Source: Gemmatimonadaceae bacterium (GTDB lineage Bacteria > Gemmatimonadota > Gemmatimonadetes > Gemmatimonadales > Gemmatimonadaceae). From it: a DNA stretch of 7,773 nucleotides. The position numbers and the translations under genes were made by a program. The stretch spans positions 1 through 7,773 of the forward strand of contig JAICUE010000115.1 of the NCBI GenBank assembly GCA_025936015.1. Direction: 5' to 3'. Below the pieces are notes generated by a model that worked only from the letters and a program-made list of their open reading frames with translations, searched no databases and was not told the origin of the DNA. Positions 1 to 5,894 of this stretch are shown here, one piece after another; position 1 is the stretch's first letter; every line of letters begins with the position of its first letter.

Positions 1-60
1 AGTCGAAACTGCAGGAGAGTCGATACTCGACGCATCATTGACACTCGATACTCGAAACTT
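1..60. repeat. Degenerate 7-bp repeats (ACTCGAT/AGTCGAA type)
   Basis: Short heptamers recur here: AGTCGAA at 1-7, AGTCGAT at 18-24, ACTCGAC at 25-31, ACTCGAT at 43-49 and ACTCGAA at 50-56. The 10-mer CGATACTCGA is present twice, at 21-30 and 46-55. Related units, ACTCTCG (167-173 and 182-188), ACTTCCG (175-181) and ACTATCA (189-195), reappear just before the 26-bp repeat. It looks like the edge of a decayed simple-sequence array. No gene is supported here. Confidence 0.6.
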
Positions 61-184
61 CATTAGAGGCCAGGGTCGAATTGAAGGGACAAGAAACCCA
101 TCCCCCCCCCGGGGACACAAAAGCGGTACCGTCAAACGGAACAACCCCGCGGAGCGGGCAGTGTCGACTCTCGGACTTCCGACT
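61..184. other. Non-coding leader with C9-G4 homopolymer run
   Basis: I see no gene in this stretch. It holds a run of nine C followed by four G (102-114), a CGGTACCG palindrome (124-131), and a small GC-rich inverted repeat CCCGC/GCGGG (146-150 with 154-158). Two open frames cross it, but they exist because the neighbouring repeats lack stops, and their translations are low complexity. Together with the flanking repeats it makes up the roughly 300-bp gene-free region before panD. Any panD promoter should be in or near here, but I cannot identify a convincing -35/-10 pair. Confidence 0.5.
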
Positions 185-257
185 CTCGACTATCAAGGCA
201 GTTTCGACGACTCGACTATCAAGGCAGTTTCGACGACTCGACTATCAAGGCAGTTTC
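185..257. repeat. 26-bp tandem repeat, 2.8 copies
   Basis: Three head-to-tail copies of a 26-bp unit start at 185, 211 and 237; the third stops after 21 bp. The unit begins CTCGACTATCAAGGCAG and ends TTTCGACGA. The copies are identical, which points to recent expansion. Because 26 is not a multiple of 3, each copy shifts frame, so this is not a protein repeat. It ends about 50 bp before panD and could vary in copy number between strains. Confidence 0.92.
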
Positions 258-294
258 ACCATTCGAAGTCCTTCACCATTCGAAGTCCTTCACC
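258..294. repeat. 17-bp tandem repeat, 2.2 copies
   Basis: The unit ACCATTCGAAGTCCTTC occurs at 258-274 and again, identically, at 275-291, followed by the first bases of a third copy. It abuts the 26-bp array directly and contains a TTCGAA palindrome. It ends about 12 bp before the panD start codon, so it lies within the probable 5' leader of the panD message and could affect its translation. That effect is inference. Confidence 0.88.
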
Positions 295-305
295 AAGCGA
301 GTCGC

Positions 306-683
306 ATGCGTCGTTTGATGTGCAAAAGCAAGATTCATCGCGCCACGCTGACTGGCGCTGATCTTCATTACGTTGGCAGCCTGACAGTCGATCGCGACCT
401 GATGGACGCGGCGGACATGATGCCGTATGAACAGGTGCACGTCGTCAACGTCAACAATGGCAGTCGCCTCGTCACTTACATCATCGAGGGCGAGCGGGGG
501 AGCGGGACCGTTCAGCTGAACGGGGCCGCCGCGCGGCTTGGCGCGCCTGGCGACATCGTCATCGTCATCACCTACGCCGAGTACGACGATGCCGAGTTGA
601 AACGCGGCTTCGAGCCGAAGGTCGTGTTCGTCGACGACGCGAACCATCGGACCGAAATCGCATCGCACGCCGGCAGCGAGTGA
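306..683 (+). CDS. panD: Aspartate 1-decarboxylase (pyruvoyl enzyme) precursor
   Basis: This enzyme converts L-aspartate to beta-alanine and CO2, supplying pantothenate and CoA synthesis. It is a cytoplasmic homotetramer whose proenzyme cleaves itself at a Gly-Ser bond, turning the serine into a pyruvoyl group. The 125-residue product is normal in length. The motif HADLHY-x-GS appears as GADLHYVGS, with cleavage between G24 and S25, exactly the E. coli numbering. K9, H11, R54, T57, Y58 and N72 (in NGAAA) also fall at family positions. That register fixes the start at ATG 306 even though the frame is open back to 81; the upstream extension is repeat-derived and unlike PanD. The Shine-Dalgarno is weak (AGCGAG). 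No panB or panC is visible in the window. The gene converges on the cupredoxin lipoprotein gene. Confidence 0.97.
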   Translation: MRRLMCKSKIHRATLTGADLHYVGSLTVDRDLMDAADMMPYEQVHVVNVNNGSRLVTYIIEGERGSGTVQLNGAAARLGAPGDIVIVITYAEYDDAELKRGFEPKVVFVDDANHRTEIASHAGSE

Positions 684-941
684 GCGAACACCGCGCCGAG
701 GCGTAGCAGCTCTCGAAAAGCACCGCGGGCGAAGTCCTCACCGGGCGCACGAATCCTCCTCGCCGGCGTGCCACGCGACGTCGTCGCGGAGACGCGGTGA
801 CTCAGCGTTCGCGACAGCTGGTCGAGCGCGCGATTGTCCGTTAGGCGGCTGGCGCTGCCAGCTGAGCGCTTCGAGCACGGCGTCGCTCAGCGGGTACCAG
901 TCGAGTGCCGACGGCGGTCGGACCACAACGCTTGCAAGAGC
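684..941. other. Convergent intergenic region, no convincing gene
   Basis: This lies between the panD stop and the stem-loop at 942. It is GC-rich and open in several frames, including a minus-strand frame of 71 codons whose ATG at 953 falls inside the stem-loop. None of the translations resembles a family I know and none has a ribosome-binding site. It may be a decayed gene or plain spacer. It contains one copy of the octamer CGTTAGGC (839-846). Confidence 0.5.
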
Positions 942-973
942 GAGACCCACCACGCCGGTGCGTGGTGGGTCTC
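942..973. terminator. Perfect 14-bp stem-loop between convergent genes
   Basis: GAGACCCACCACGC (942-955) pairs perfectly with GCGTGGTGGGTCTC (960-973) around the tetraloop CGGT. It begins 5 bp past the minus-strand stop codon of the cupredoxin lipoprotein gene, the expected place for its terminator. Read on the minus strand, the stem is followed by GCTCTTGC, a poor U-tract, so termination may rely on the very stable stem or on Rho. Since the palindrome is symmetric it could also stop transcripts arriving from panD. Confidence 0.8.
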
Positions 974-978
974 CGTCC

Positions 979-1848
979 TCAGCTCACCTTGAACTGGTAC
1001 ATCATGCCGTGAGCGACATGAGGCTTCCCGTCCTTCGCGTCGGGGATGAAGCAGAGGAACGCGTACTCGCCGGGGGTGAGGGTGAGCGGGAAGGTCGCGC
1101 TGTTGCCCGCGCCAAGGCCGGCGACTCCACTCAGCGGCTCACCCGGCGGCGGTCCCTGCATGTGCTCGACCCAGGCGGCGACGTCGGCCGCGGTCTTGCC
1201 CGGCGCGAGCCTGACGACCTGCACCTCGTGCGTCTGCGGCGCACTGTTGACGACGCGGACGACGTGTGCCCCGGCGGTGAGCGGCGTCGAGAGCCGGAAC
1301 GCGTAGTCCGTCAGTGTCAGCTCGACGTCGGCAGGGAGCGGCGCTGCCGCGCTCGCACTCCCGGTGACGGTGATCGGGCGCGCCATTCCCTTCGCGATGT
1401 GCGGCACGCCATCGGGGCTCGGCACGAAGCACACGAGCATGTAGCTGCCGGGCTCGAGGTTCGTGGTCACCTCCGCGGTCTGGCCGGGCGCGGGTGGGTT
1501 CACCCCGGCGATCTCGACCGCCCACTTCGGCAGCGGACCCGGCGACTTCATCGACTCGAGGAAATCGGCCGGCGTCTTCGAGGAATCGATGCGAATCAGC
1601 CCGACCTGATGGAGTTCGTGACCGGGGTTGGTGACGAGGCGGATCGTCGTCAGGCCGGCCTGGACGCTGTCGGGAGCGCTGAAGGCGTAGTCGCTGGTCT
1701 TCACCAGCAGAACGTTAGGCGCGGCGGCCGGCGTCCCTGGCGCGGCGGCTGTGGTGGAGTCGGCCTTGGCGGAGGCGTGCTGGGTGGTGCAGGCGATCGC
1801 GGTCACGGCGAGCGCCGCGACCATCATCGGTGCGCGGAAGCTGGGCAT
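979..1848 (-). CDS. Secreted lipoprotein with two tandem cupredoxin-like (type 1 copper) domains
   Basis: The 289-residue product probably sits outside the cytoplasmic membrane and binds copper for electron transfer or copper handling; the partner is unknown. An N-terminal signal ends in a lipobox-like AIAC with C20 as likely lipidation site, followed by a Ser/Ala/Pro-rich linker (to about 44). Two homologous domains follow, about 45-162 and 174-289. Each carries the His...Cys...His...Met set of a blue-copper site: H80, C140, H150, M155 in the first; H207, C266, H277, M282 in the second. The Cys-to-His spacing (CFVP..GVPH, CFIP..GKPH) is 9-10 residues, longer than in plastocyanin or azurin. 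I chose ATG 1848 because it opens directly onto the signal peptide; the frame stays open to 2388, but that part is the antisense shadow of the PhzF gene. No clear Shine-Dalgarno precedes it. It lies 122 bp downstream of the PhzF gene, with a hairpin between them. Confidence 0.88.
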   Translation of the reverse strand: MPSFRAPMMVAALAVTAIACTTQHASAKADSTTAAAPGTPAAAPNVLLVKTSDYAFSAPDSVQAGLTTIRLVTNPGHELHQVGLIRIDSSKTPADFLESMKSPGPLPKWAVEIAGVNPPAPGQTAEVTTNLEPGSYMLVCFVPSPDGVPHIAKGMARPITVTGSASAAAPLPADVELTLTDYAFRLSTPLTAGAHVVRVVNSAPQTHEVQVVRLAPGKTAADVAAWVEHMQGPPPGEPLSGVAGLGAGNSATFPLTLTPGEYAFLCFIPDAKDGKPHVAHGMMYQFKVS

Positions 1849-1899
1849 GATGAGGGGAAAAGTCCGGAGGTTTTTGACGAGCACGGCGGCGGGGGGCCA

Positions 1900-1957
1900 G
1901 CCGGCGCGGATACGATCGTGCGTCAGATCCGGTTTCGCAAGATCGCCGTGCGCCGGC
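1900..1957. terminator. Imperfect hairpin between PhzF and cupredoxin genes
   Basis: Outer arms GCCGGCGC (1900-1907) and GCGCCGGC (1950-1957) pair perfectly. Inner arms CGATCGTGCG (1913-1922) and CGCAAGATCG (1936-1945) pair at 9 of 10 positions around a 13-nt loop. On the minus strand it starts 13 nt after the PhzF stop codon, a suitable place for a terminator, but a C-rich stretch rather than a U-tract follows. If real, it separates the PhzF and cupredoxin genes into different transcripts. Confidence 0.4.
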
Positions 1958-1970
1958 CGCGGTCGCGTGC

Positions 1971-2879
1971 TCAGTCGACGCGAATCGTCCCTTCGCCCAT
2001 CGTCACGCTCGCACCGCCGACGCGCACCGCGGTGATCGCGCCGCCGCTCTTGTCCGTCTCGACCTCGATGATGCTCGGCCGGCCCATCTCGAAGCCCTGC
2101 TCGACGATCCAGCGGAGCGTTCCGTCCGCGCGCGGATCGCGGGCGCCGAGGTAGCCGCCTAACGCTGCGCAGGCGGAGCCGGTGGCCGGGTCCTCGGGGA
2201 CGCTGATCCCCGGGGCGTACATCCGGGCGCGAATGTCGGAGCATTCGCGCTCCGGGTCGCGCGAGAACACCATGATCATCGATGCCCACGCGCTGCCTAA
2301 CGTCCGCTCCCACTGGTCGACGCGGATGCGCGACCGCTTCACCGCGCCGCGATCCTTGAGCGGGACGAAGAGGAACGGCAGCCCGCACGACACGCTCTGC
2401 GGCGAGAAGTGGCCGCCGACGAGGTCCTTCGGCTCGAGCGAGAGCATGCTCGCCAGCGTCTCCCGCGTCGGCACCGGCGGCCCGACCTCGGGGAGCTTCG
2501 CGACCGAGAGCTGCGCGAACACCGGCTTTCCACCGCTCGCGCGAATCGTCACCGGCACCGGACCGACTTCCTCCTCGAACACGATCGGCGTGCTGTCGCC
2601 CGCCAGCGGAATGTCCCCGATCTCCGCCAGCACATGCGCCGTGCCGACCGTCGGATGCCCGGCAAACGGCACCTCGCCACCCGGCGTCCAGATCCGCAAC
2701 CGCCGCGTCCCTCCCTTCTCCGCAGCGAAGACAAAGGTCGTCTCGGAGAAGTTGAACTCCCTCGCCAGCGCGAACATCTGCTCATCGTCGAGCCCCGCCG
2801 CGTCGGGAAAGACGGCGAGCTGGTTGCCGCCGAACGGTTTGTCGGTGAAGACGTCCGCGGTCAGGTACCGATAGCGCAT
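1971..2879 (-). CDS. PhzF-family (phenazine biosynthesis-like) isomerase/epimerase
   Basis: The 302-residue product is a full-length member of the PhzF fold family, cofactor-free enzymes built from two similar halves of the diaminopimelate-epimerase type. PhzF itself isomerises a dihydro-hydroxyanthranilate in phenazine synthesis, but most chromosomal relatives have unknown substrates and no phenazine genes are seen here. Family marks are DVFTDKPFGGNQLAVF near the N-terminus, NFSETTF with the likely catalytic E46, PFAGHPTVG with H75, and EDPATGSACAALGGYL with D230. The ATG at 2879 gives the usual N-terminus beginning two residues before the first beta strand; no strong Shine-Dalgarno precedes it. 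The spacer to pruA upstream is 252 bp and carries repeats, so an operon with pruA is doubtful. I would name it only as PhzF family. Confidence 0.95.
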   Translation of the reverse strand: MRYRYLTADVFTDKPFGGNQLAVFPDAAGLDDEQMFALAREFNFSETTFVFAAEKGGTRRLRIWTPGGEVPFAGHPTVGTAHVLAEIGDIPLAGDSTPIVFEEEVGPVPVTIRASGGKPVFAQLSVAKLPEVGPPVPTRETLASMLSLEPKDLVGGHFSPQSVSCGLPFLFVPLKDRGAVKRSRIRVDQWERTLGSAWASMIMVFSRDPERECSDIRARMYAPGISVPEDPATGSACAALGGYLGARDPRADGTLRWIVEQGFEMGRPSIIEVETDKSGGAITAVRVGGASVTMGEGTIRVD

Positions 2880-2971
2880 GCTATGTCACTGCGATGAAGA
2901 CATGAGAGAGGCTCCGATCGAGAGATAAGAAAGGAGAGAATCGCCTCGGCGCAACGGCGACGTCTTTTTTA
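2880..2971. other. Leader region of the PhzF gene
   Basis: This is a non-coding, purine-rich stretch (GAGAGATAAGAAAGGAGAGA at 2920-2939) ahead of the minus-strand PhzF start, followed by CGTCTTTTTT at 2961-2970. The T6 run is A6 on the strand the PhzF gene is read from, so it is not a terminator for pruA. Any promoter for the PhzF gene should be here or within the adjacent repeats; none stands out. Confidence 0.35.
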
Positions 2972-3034
2972 ACAGGAGCCACAGAGAGCACAGAGCGGTT
3001 TTATCAGACCCTCAATGCCCTCTGTGGCTCCTGT
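2972..3034. repeat. Inverted repeat ACAGGAGCCACAGAG / CTCTGTGGCTCCTGT
   Basis: The 15-mer ACAGGAGCCACAGAG (2972-2986) is the exact reverse complement of CTCTGTGGCTCCTGT (3020-3034). After one mismatch, three further pairs (GCA with TGC) extend it to 18 of 19 positions around a 25-nt loop. The right arm is also part of the 68-bp tandem repeat. The hairpin lies 3' of the minus-strand pruA gene, but no U-tract follows on that strand, so I treat it as a repeat element rather than an intrinsic terminator. Confidence 0.85.
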
Positions 3035-3128
3035 AATAATTCAACGCCGTTGAAGGGACGGAGCGGATTCATCAAACCCTCAGTGCCCTCTGTGGCTCCT
3101 GTAATTGTTCGACGCCGTTGCAGTTACG
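2993..3128. repeat. 68-bp tandem direct repeat, two copies
   Basis: Two adjacent 68-bp units, 2993-3060 and 3061-3128, both begin GAGCGG. They share the core TGCCCTCTGTGGCTCCTGTAAT (3016-3037 and 3084-3105) and ACGCCGTTG near the end. They differ at about 10 of 68 positions, so the duplication is older than the 26-bp repeat near panD. The second copy ends 4 bp from the pruA stop codon. Confidence 0.85.
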
Positions 3129-3131
3129 CCG

Positions 3132-4859
3132 CTACTCCCCATCGAGGAACGGGTACTTGTAGTCCGTCGGCGGGACCAGCATCTCCTTCACCGATCTCGC
3201 GCTCACCCAGCGCACGAGGTTGAGCTTCGAGCCCGCCTTGTCGTTCGTCCCCGAGCCGCGCGCGCCGCCGAACGGCTGCTGGCCGACCACCGCGCCAGTG
3301 GGCTTGTCGTTGATGTAGAAGTTCCCGGCCGCGTTGCGCAGCGTCACCATCGCTTCGCGCAACGCGTTGCGGTCGCGCGCGAACACCGCGCCCGTCAGCG
3401 CGTATGGCGACGTCGCATCCACCTGCGCGAGCATCTCGCTCCACTTCGCGTCCTCGTACACGCTCACCGTCACGACGGGACCGAAGATCTCCTCGGAGAG
3501 CAGGCGATAGTTCGGGTCGGCGGTCTCGACGAGCGTCGGCCAGACGAACCAGCCGACGCTGTCGTCGGTCTTCCCGCCGGCGATGATCTTCGCGTTCTGC
3601 TTCGCGTCGGCGATGTAGTCGCTGATCTTCGTGAATGCCTTACGGTCGATCACCGCGCCCATGAAGTTCCGGAAGTCGCGGACGTCGCCGACCTTGATCT
3701 CGTTGATCATCGCTTCGCAGCGGTCGCGCACGTCGGGCCATAACGATTTCGGCACGTAGACGCGGCTCGCCGCGGAACACTTCTGCCCCTGATACTCGAA
3801 GGCGCCGCGAATGATGCCGACAGCCAGCGCCGCGGGGTCAGCGCTCGGGTGCGCGACGATGAAGTCCTTGCCCCCCGTCTCGCCGACGATGCGTGGATAT
3901 GACCGGTAGTTCGACATGCTGGCGCCGATCGTCTTCCACATGTTGTTGAACACCGCGGTGCTGCCGGTGAAGTGGACGCCGGCAAGATCGCGATGCGAGA
4001 GCGCGACGTCGCTGACCATTCCCGGATCGCCGGGAACGAAGTTGATGACTCCCGGCGGCAGCCCCGCTTCCTCGAGGATCTTCAGCGTGTACCATGCGCT
4101 GAGCATCGCCGTCGCCGCCGGCTTCCAGATGACGGTGTTCCCCATCAGCGCCGGCGCGGTCGGGAGATTTCCGCCAATCGCTGTGAAGTTGAACGGCGTC
4201 ACCGCGTAGACGAATCCCTCGAGCGGCCGATAGTCCACGGTGTTCCACACGCCCGGCGAATTGATCGGCTGCTCCTCGTACAGCGACTGTGCGAAGCTGG
4301 TGTTGAAGCGCCAGAAGTCGATCAGCTCGCAGGCGCTGTCGATCTCTGCCTGGTACGCGGTCTTCGACTGGCCGAGCATCGTCGCCGCGTTCAGCGTCGC
4401 ACGCCGCGTCGTCGAGAGCAGCTCGGCGGCGCGGAGGAACACCGCGGCGCGATCCTCCCAGCTCCACGCCGCCCACTCGCGATGCGCCGCGCGGGCCGCG
4501 TCGATGGCCTGGGTGACGTGTGCGCGCGACGCCTTGTGCCAGTCGGCGAGCACGTGGCTGTGCGCGTGTGGCATCGTCGTCTGTGCGAGCTCACCAGTGC
4601 GGATCTCCTTCCCCCCGATGACGAGCGGAATCTCGATCCGCTCCGCGCTCATCGACGCGAGTCGTTCCTTGAGCGCCTTCCGCTCCGGCGATCCCGGCGC
4701 ATACGACCGCACCGTCTCGTTCACCGGCACCGGCACGCGCCTCACTCCGGCGAATGCGCCGAGCCCTGTCCCCGGCGCGCTGTCGGTGGAAAGCGGCTGT
4801 TCATTGACGACAGCGCCCGCCTGGCGCGCCGAAGATTTCGGGACCGTAGGTGCAGACAT
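3132..4859 (-). CDS. pruA: L-glutamate gamma-semialdehyde dehydrogenase (P5C dehydrogenase, ALDH4 type)
   Basis: This oxidises L-glutamate gamma-semialdehyde (from pyrroline-5-carboxylate) to glutamate with NAD+, the last step of proline and arginine/ornithine catabolism. The 575-residue product is a stand-alone enzyme of the type related to human ALDH4A1, not a PutA fusion. Numbering from the chosen ATG, marks are TPFNFTA (N224), WKPAA (K246), VGETGGKDF (general base E327), GQKCSAASR (nucleophile C361) and EEIFGP (E457). Near the C-terminus PTGAVVGQQPFGGARGSGTNDKAG carries the substrate-anchoring loop typical of ALDH4. ATG 4859 is preferred because GAGG lies 5 nt upstream; a GTG at 4889 in the same frame lacks a ribosome-binding site. 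The first 35-40 residues are Ala/Ser/Pro-rich and lie before the region I recognise as conserved (from about APGSPER). No proline dehydrogenase gene is in the window. It is divergent from the lipoprotein gene at 5088. Confidence 0.96.
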   Translation of the reverse strand: MSAPTVPKSSARQAGAVVNEQPLSTDSAPGTGLGAFAGVRRVPVPVNETVRSYAPGSPERKALKERLASMSAERIEIPLVIGGKEIRTGELAQTTMPHAHSHVLADWHKASRAHVTQAIDAARAAHREWAAWSWEDRAAVFLRAAELLSTTRRATLNAATMLGQSKTAYQAEIDSACELIDFWRFNTSFAQSLYEEQPINSPGVWNTVDYRPLEGFVYAVTPFNFTAIGGNLPTAPALMGNTVIWKPAATAMLSAWYTLKILEEAGLPPGVINFVPGDPGMVSDVALSHRDLAGVHFTGSTAVFNNMWKTIGASMSNYRSYPRIVGETGGKDFIVAHPSADPAALAVGIIRGAFEYQGQKCSAASRVYVPKSLWPDVRDRCEAMINEIKVGDVRDFRNFMGAVIDRKAFTKISDYIADAKQNAKIIAGGKTDDSVGWFVWPTLVETADPNYRLLSEEIFGPVVTVSVYEDAKWSEMLAQVDATSPYALTGAVFARDRNALREAMVTLRNAAGNFYINDKPTGAVVGQQPFGGARGSGTNDKAGSKLNLVRWVSARSVKEMLVPPTDYKYPFLDGE

Positions 4860-4911
4860 GAAAGCCTCGTTGAACGTGGAGATTCGCACCGGAAAGATAA
4901 CCCGGAACGGC

Positions 4912-4988
4912 AGCTGTCAGCTGTCAGCCGTTAGCAGTTAGCTGTCAGCTGTCAGCTGTTAGCCGTTAGCTGCCAGCCATTAGCTTAC
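4912..4988. repeat. Left arm: eleven 7-bp repeats, consensus AGCYGTY
   Basis: Eleven contiguous heptamers run in phase: AGCTGTC, AGCTGTC, AGCCGTT, AGCAGTT, AGCTGTC, AGCTGTC, AGCTGTT, AGCCGTT, AGCTGCC, AGCCATT, AGCTTAC. The array lies upstream of pruA, starting 53 bp before its ATG, and forms the left arm of a larger inverted structure with 5046-5093. No recognisable mobile element surrounds it. Confidence 0.9.
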
Positions 4989-5045
4989 TGCCATGAGAGA
5001 GCACCGCGTTTCCGCCCGCCATGGTTACCGCTGTCGCTCACAGCC

Positions 5046-5093
5046 AACGGCTAATGGCTAACGGCTGCAGTTGCGGGCTGACGGCTAATGGCT
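5046..5093. repeat. Right arm: inverted 7-bp repeats (AACGGCT/AATGGCT)
   Basis: AACGGCT (5046), AATGGCT (5053) and AACGGCT (5060) are followed by a 6-bp interruption, a degenerate GCGGGCT (5073), GACGGCT (5080) and AATGGCT (5087). AACGGCT is the exact reverse complement of AGCCGTT in the left arm, and AATGGCT of AGCCATT, so the arms can pair over a 57-bp spacer (4989-5045). The last AATGGCT contains the ATG used as start codon of the lipoprotein gene at 5088. Confidence 0.9.
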
Positions 5094-5894
5094 GAACGCC
5101 TGCACCGGTTGCTGCTTGCGCTATCCGCGACAGCGATCGGCTGCGCGCAGCCCCCCGTGGTCTGGGATCCCGCCGTCACGACGTCGGCGACCGCGCTTCC
5201 GGGGCGACTCGTCATGAGCGGCGACAGTGCGCACTTCACGGTCGACACCGCCGCGCTCATTGCCCCCGCGATTCCCGGCGCCTGCGCCGGAAGCGAGCGC
5301 GTCGCGCTGAGCGGCAGCAGTGGCGTCGAGCGCTACGTCGTGTGGTGGGCGCCGCGGGCCGACTCGAGCGCGACGCTTTTTTCCGCGCGAAGCACGGATG
5401 GCGGGCGGAGCTGGAGCACCCCCGAACCGGTCGACACCGCCGATCATCACCCGCGCGGCTGCAACCGTCCCGCGCCCGCGGTGGTCGCCGACTCTTCGAC
5501 CGGCTACGTCCACGTGGCGTACAGCATGCGAGATGCAGAGGGCGCGGGGGTATTCTTCTCGCACTCGATGGAACACGGCAGGATGTTTCATTGGCCGGTG
5601 ACCATCATGTACGGCGATCGATTGACCGACGTCGCGATCGCCGCGCATGGGGATACCGTCACGGTTGCCTATGTCGATCCAGGCTCCGACCGTCCCGAGC
5701 TCGGACTCGCGCTCTCACACACCATGGGACACATCTTCGAGAACCGCCTGATGGTTCCCTCCTCGAGCGACGCGAGCGATCCGGCGATCGCGCTCGCCGG
5801 CGCACACATCGCCGTCGCGTGGATTCACCGCGTGCCTGACGGCGACACGTCGATGGTCATTCGGACCGCACGGCTCGGCGCGCTCGCGCGATGA
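5088..5894 (+). CDS. Putative lipoprotein with BNR/Asp-box, sialidase-like beta-propeller repeats
   Basis: I do not recognise a specific function. The 268-residue product starts with a short signal (MAERLHRLLLALSATAIGC) whose lipobox makes C19 the likely lipidated residue, so it is probably anchored outside the cytoplasmic membrane. An Asp-box, STDGGRSW (102-109), marks a sialidase/BNR-type propeller blade. Three more blade-like repeats follow: VHVAY...FFSHSMEHGRMF (about 141-167), VTVAY...LALSHTMGHIF (191-217) and IAVAWIHR...VIRTARL (241-263). Only about four blades are visible, fewer than a complete sialidase, and I see no sialidase catalytic set, so a binding or scaffold role is as likely as an enzyme. 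C66 and C125 could form a disulfide. The ATG lies inside a 7-bp repeat and no Shine-Dalgarno is obvious, but no other start preserves the full signal peptide. The stop overlaps the next start as ATGA. Confidence 0.8.
   Translation: MAERLHRLLLALSATAIGCAQPPVVWDPAVTTSATALPGRLVMSGDSAHFTVDTAALIAPAIPGACAGSERVALSGSSGVERYVVWWAPRADSSATLFSARSTDGGRSWSTPEPVDTADHHPRGCNRPAPAVVADSSTGYVHVAYSMRDAEGAGVFFSHSMEHGRMFHWPVTIMYGDRLTDVAIAAHGDTVTVAYVDPGSDRPELGLALSHTMGHIFENRLMVPSSSDASDPAIALAGAHIAVAWIHRVPDGDTSMVIRTARLGALAR

Noticed and set aside
185..294. Possible CRISPR array upstream of panD
   Set aside because: The repeats are directly adjacent with no unique spacers and have 26- and 17-bp periods, so they are plain tandem repeats.
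81..305. Open in-frame extension upstream of panD that would add 75 residues
   Set aside because: It is translated repeat DNA, resembles nothing in the PanD family, and the start at 306 places the G24-S25 cleavage site at the exact family position.
738..953. 71-codon minus-strand frame in the convergent gap
   Set aside because: Its start codon lies inside the perfect stem-loop at 942-973, there is no ribosome-binding site, and the translation resembles no family I know.
958..2154. Long plus-strand frame of about 400 codons opposite the cupredoxin and PhzF genes
   Set aside because: It is Arg/Gly/His-rich, typical of the antisense of GC-rich genes, and both genes on the other strand are well supported by family motifs.
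1849..2388. N-terminal extension of the cupredoxin lipoprotein frame by 180 residues
   Set aside because: It runs antisense-frame through the same-strand PhzF gene, is Arg-rich shadow sequence, and would bury the lipoprotein signal peptide.
4893..4930. Candidate minus-strand promoter for pruA (TTATCT with CTGACA from the heptamers)
   Set aside because: The two possible -35 matches are 14 and 21 bp away from the -10, both poor spacings, and CTGACA-like words recur throughout the array by repetition.
3972..4934. Long plus-strand frame of 320 codons opposite pruA
   Set aside because: It is an Arg-rich antisense shadow of a gene whose catalytic motifs are complete.
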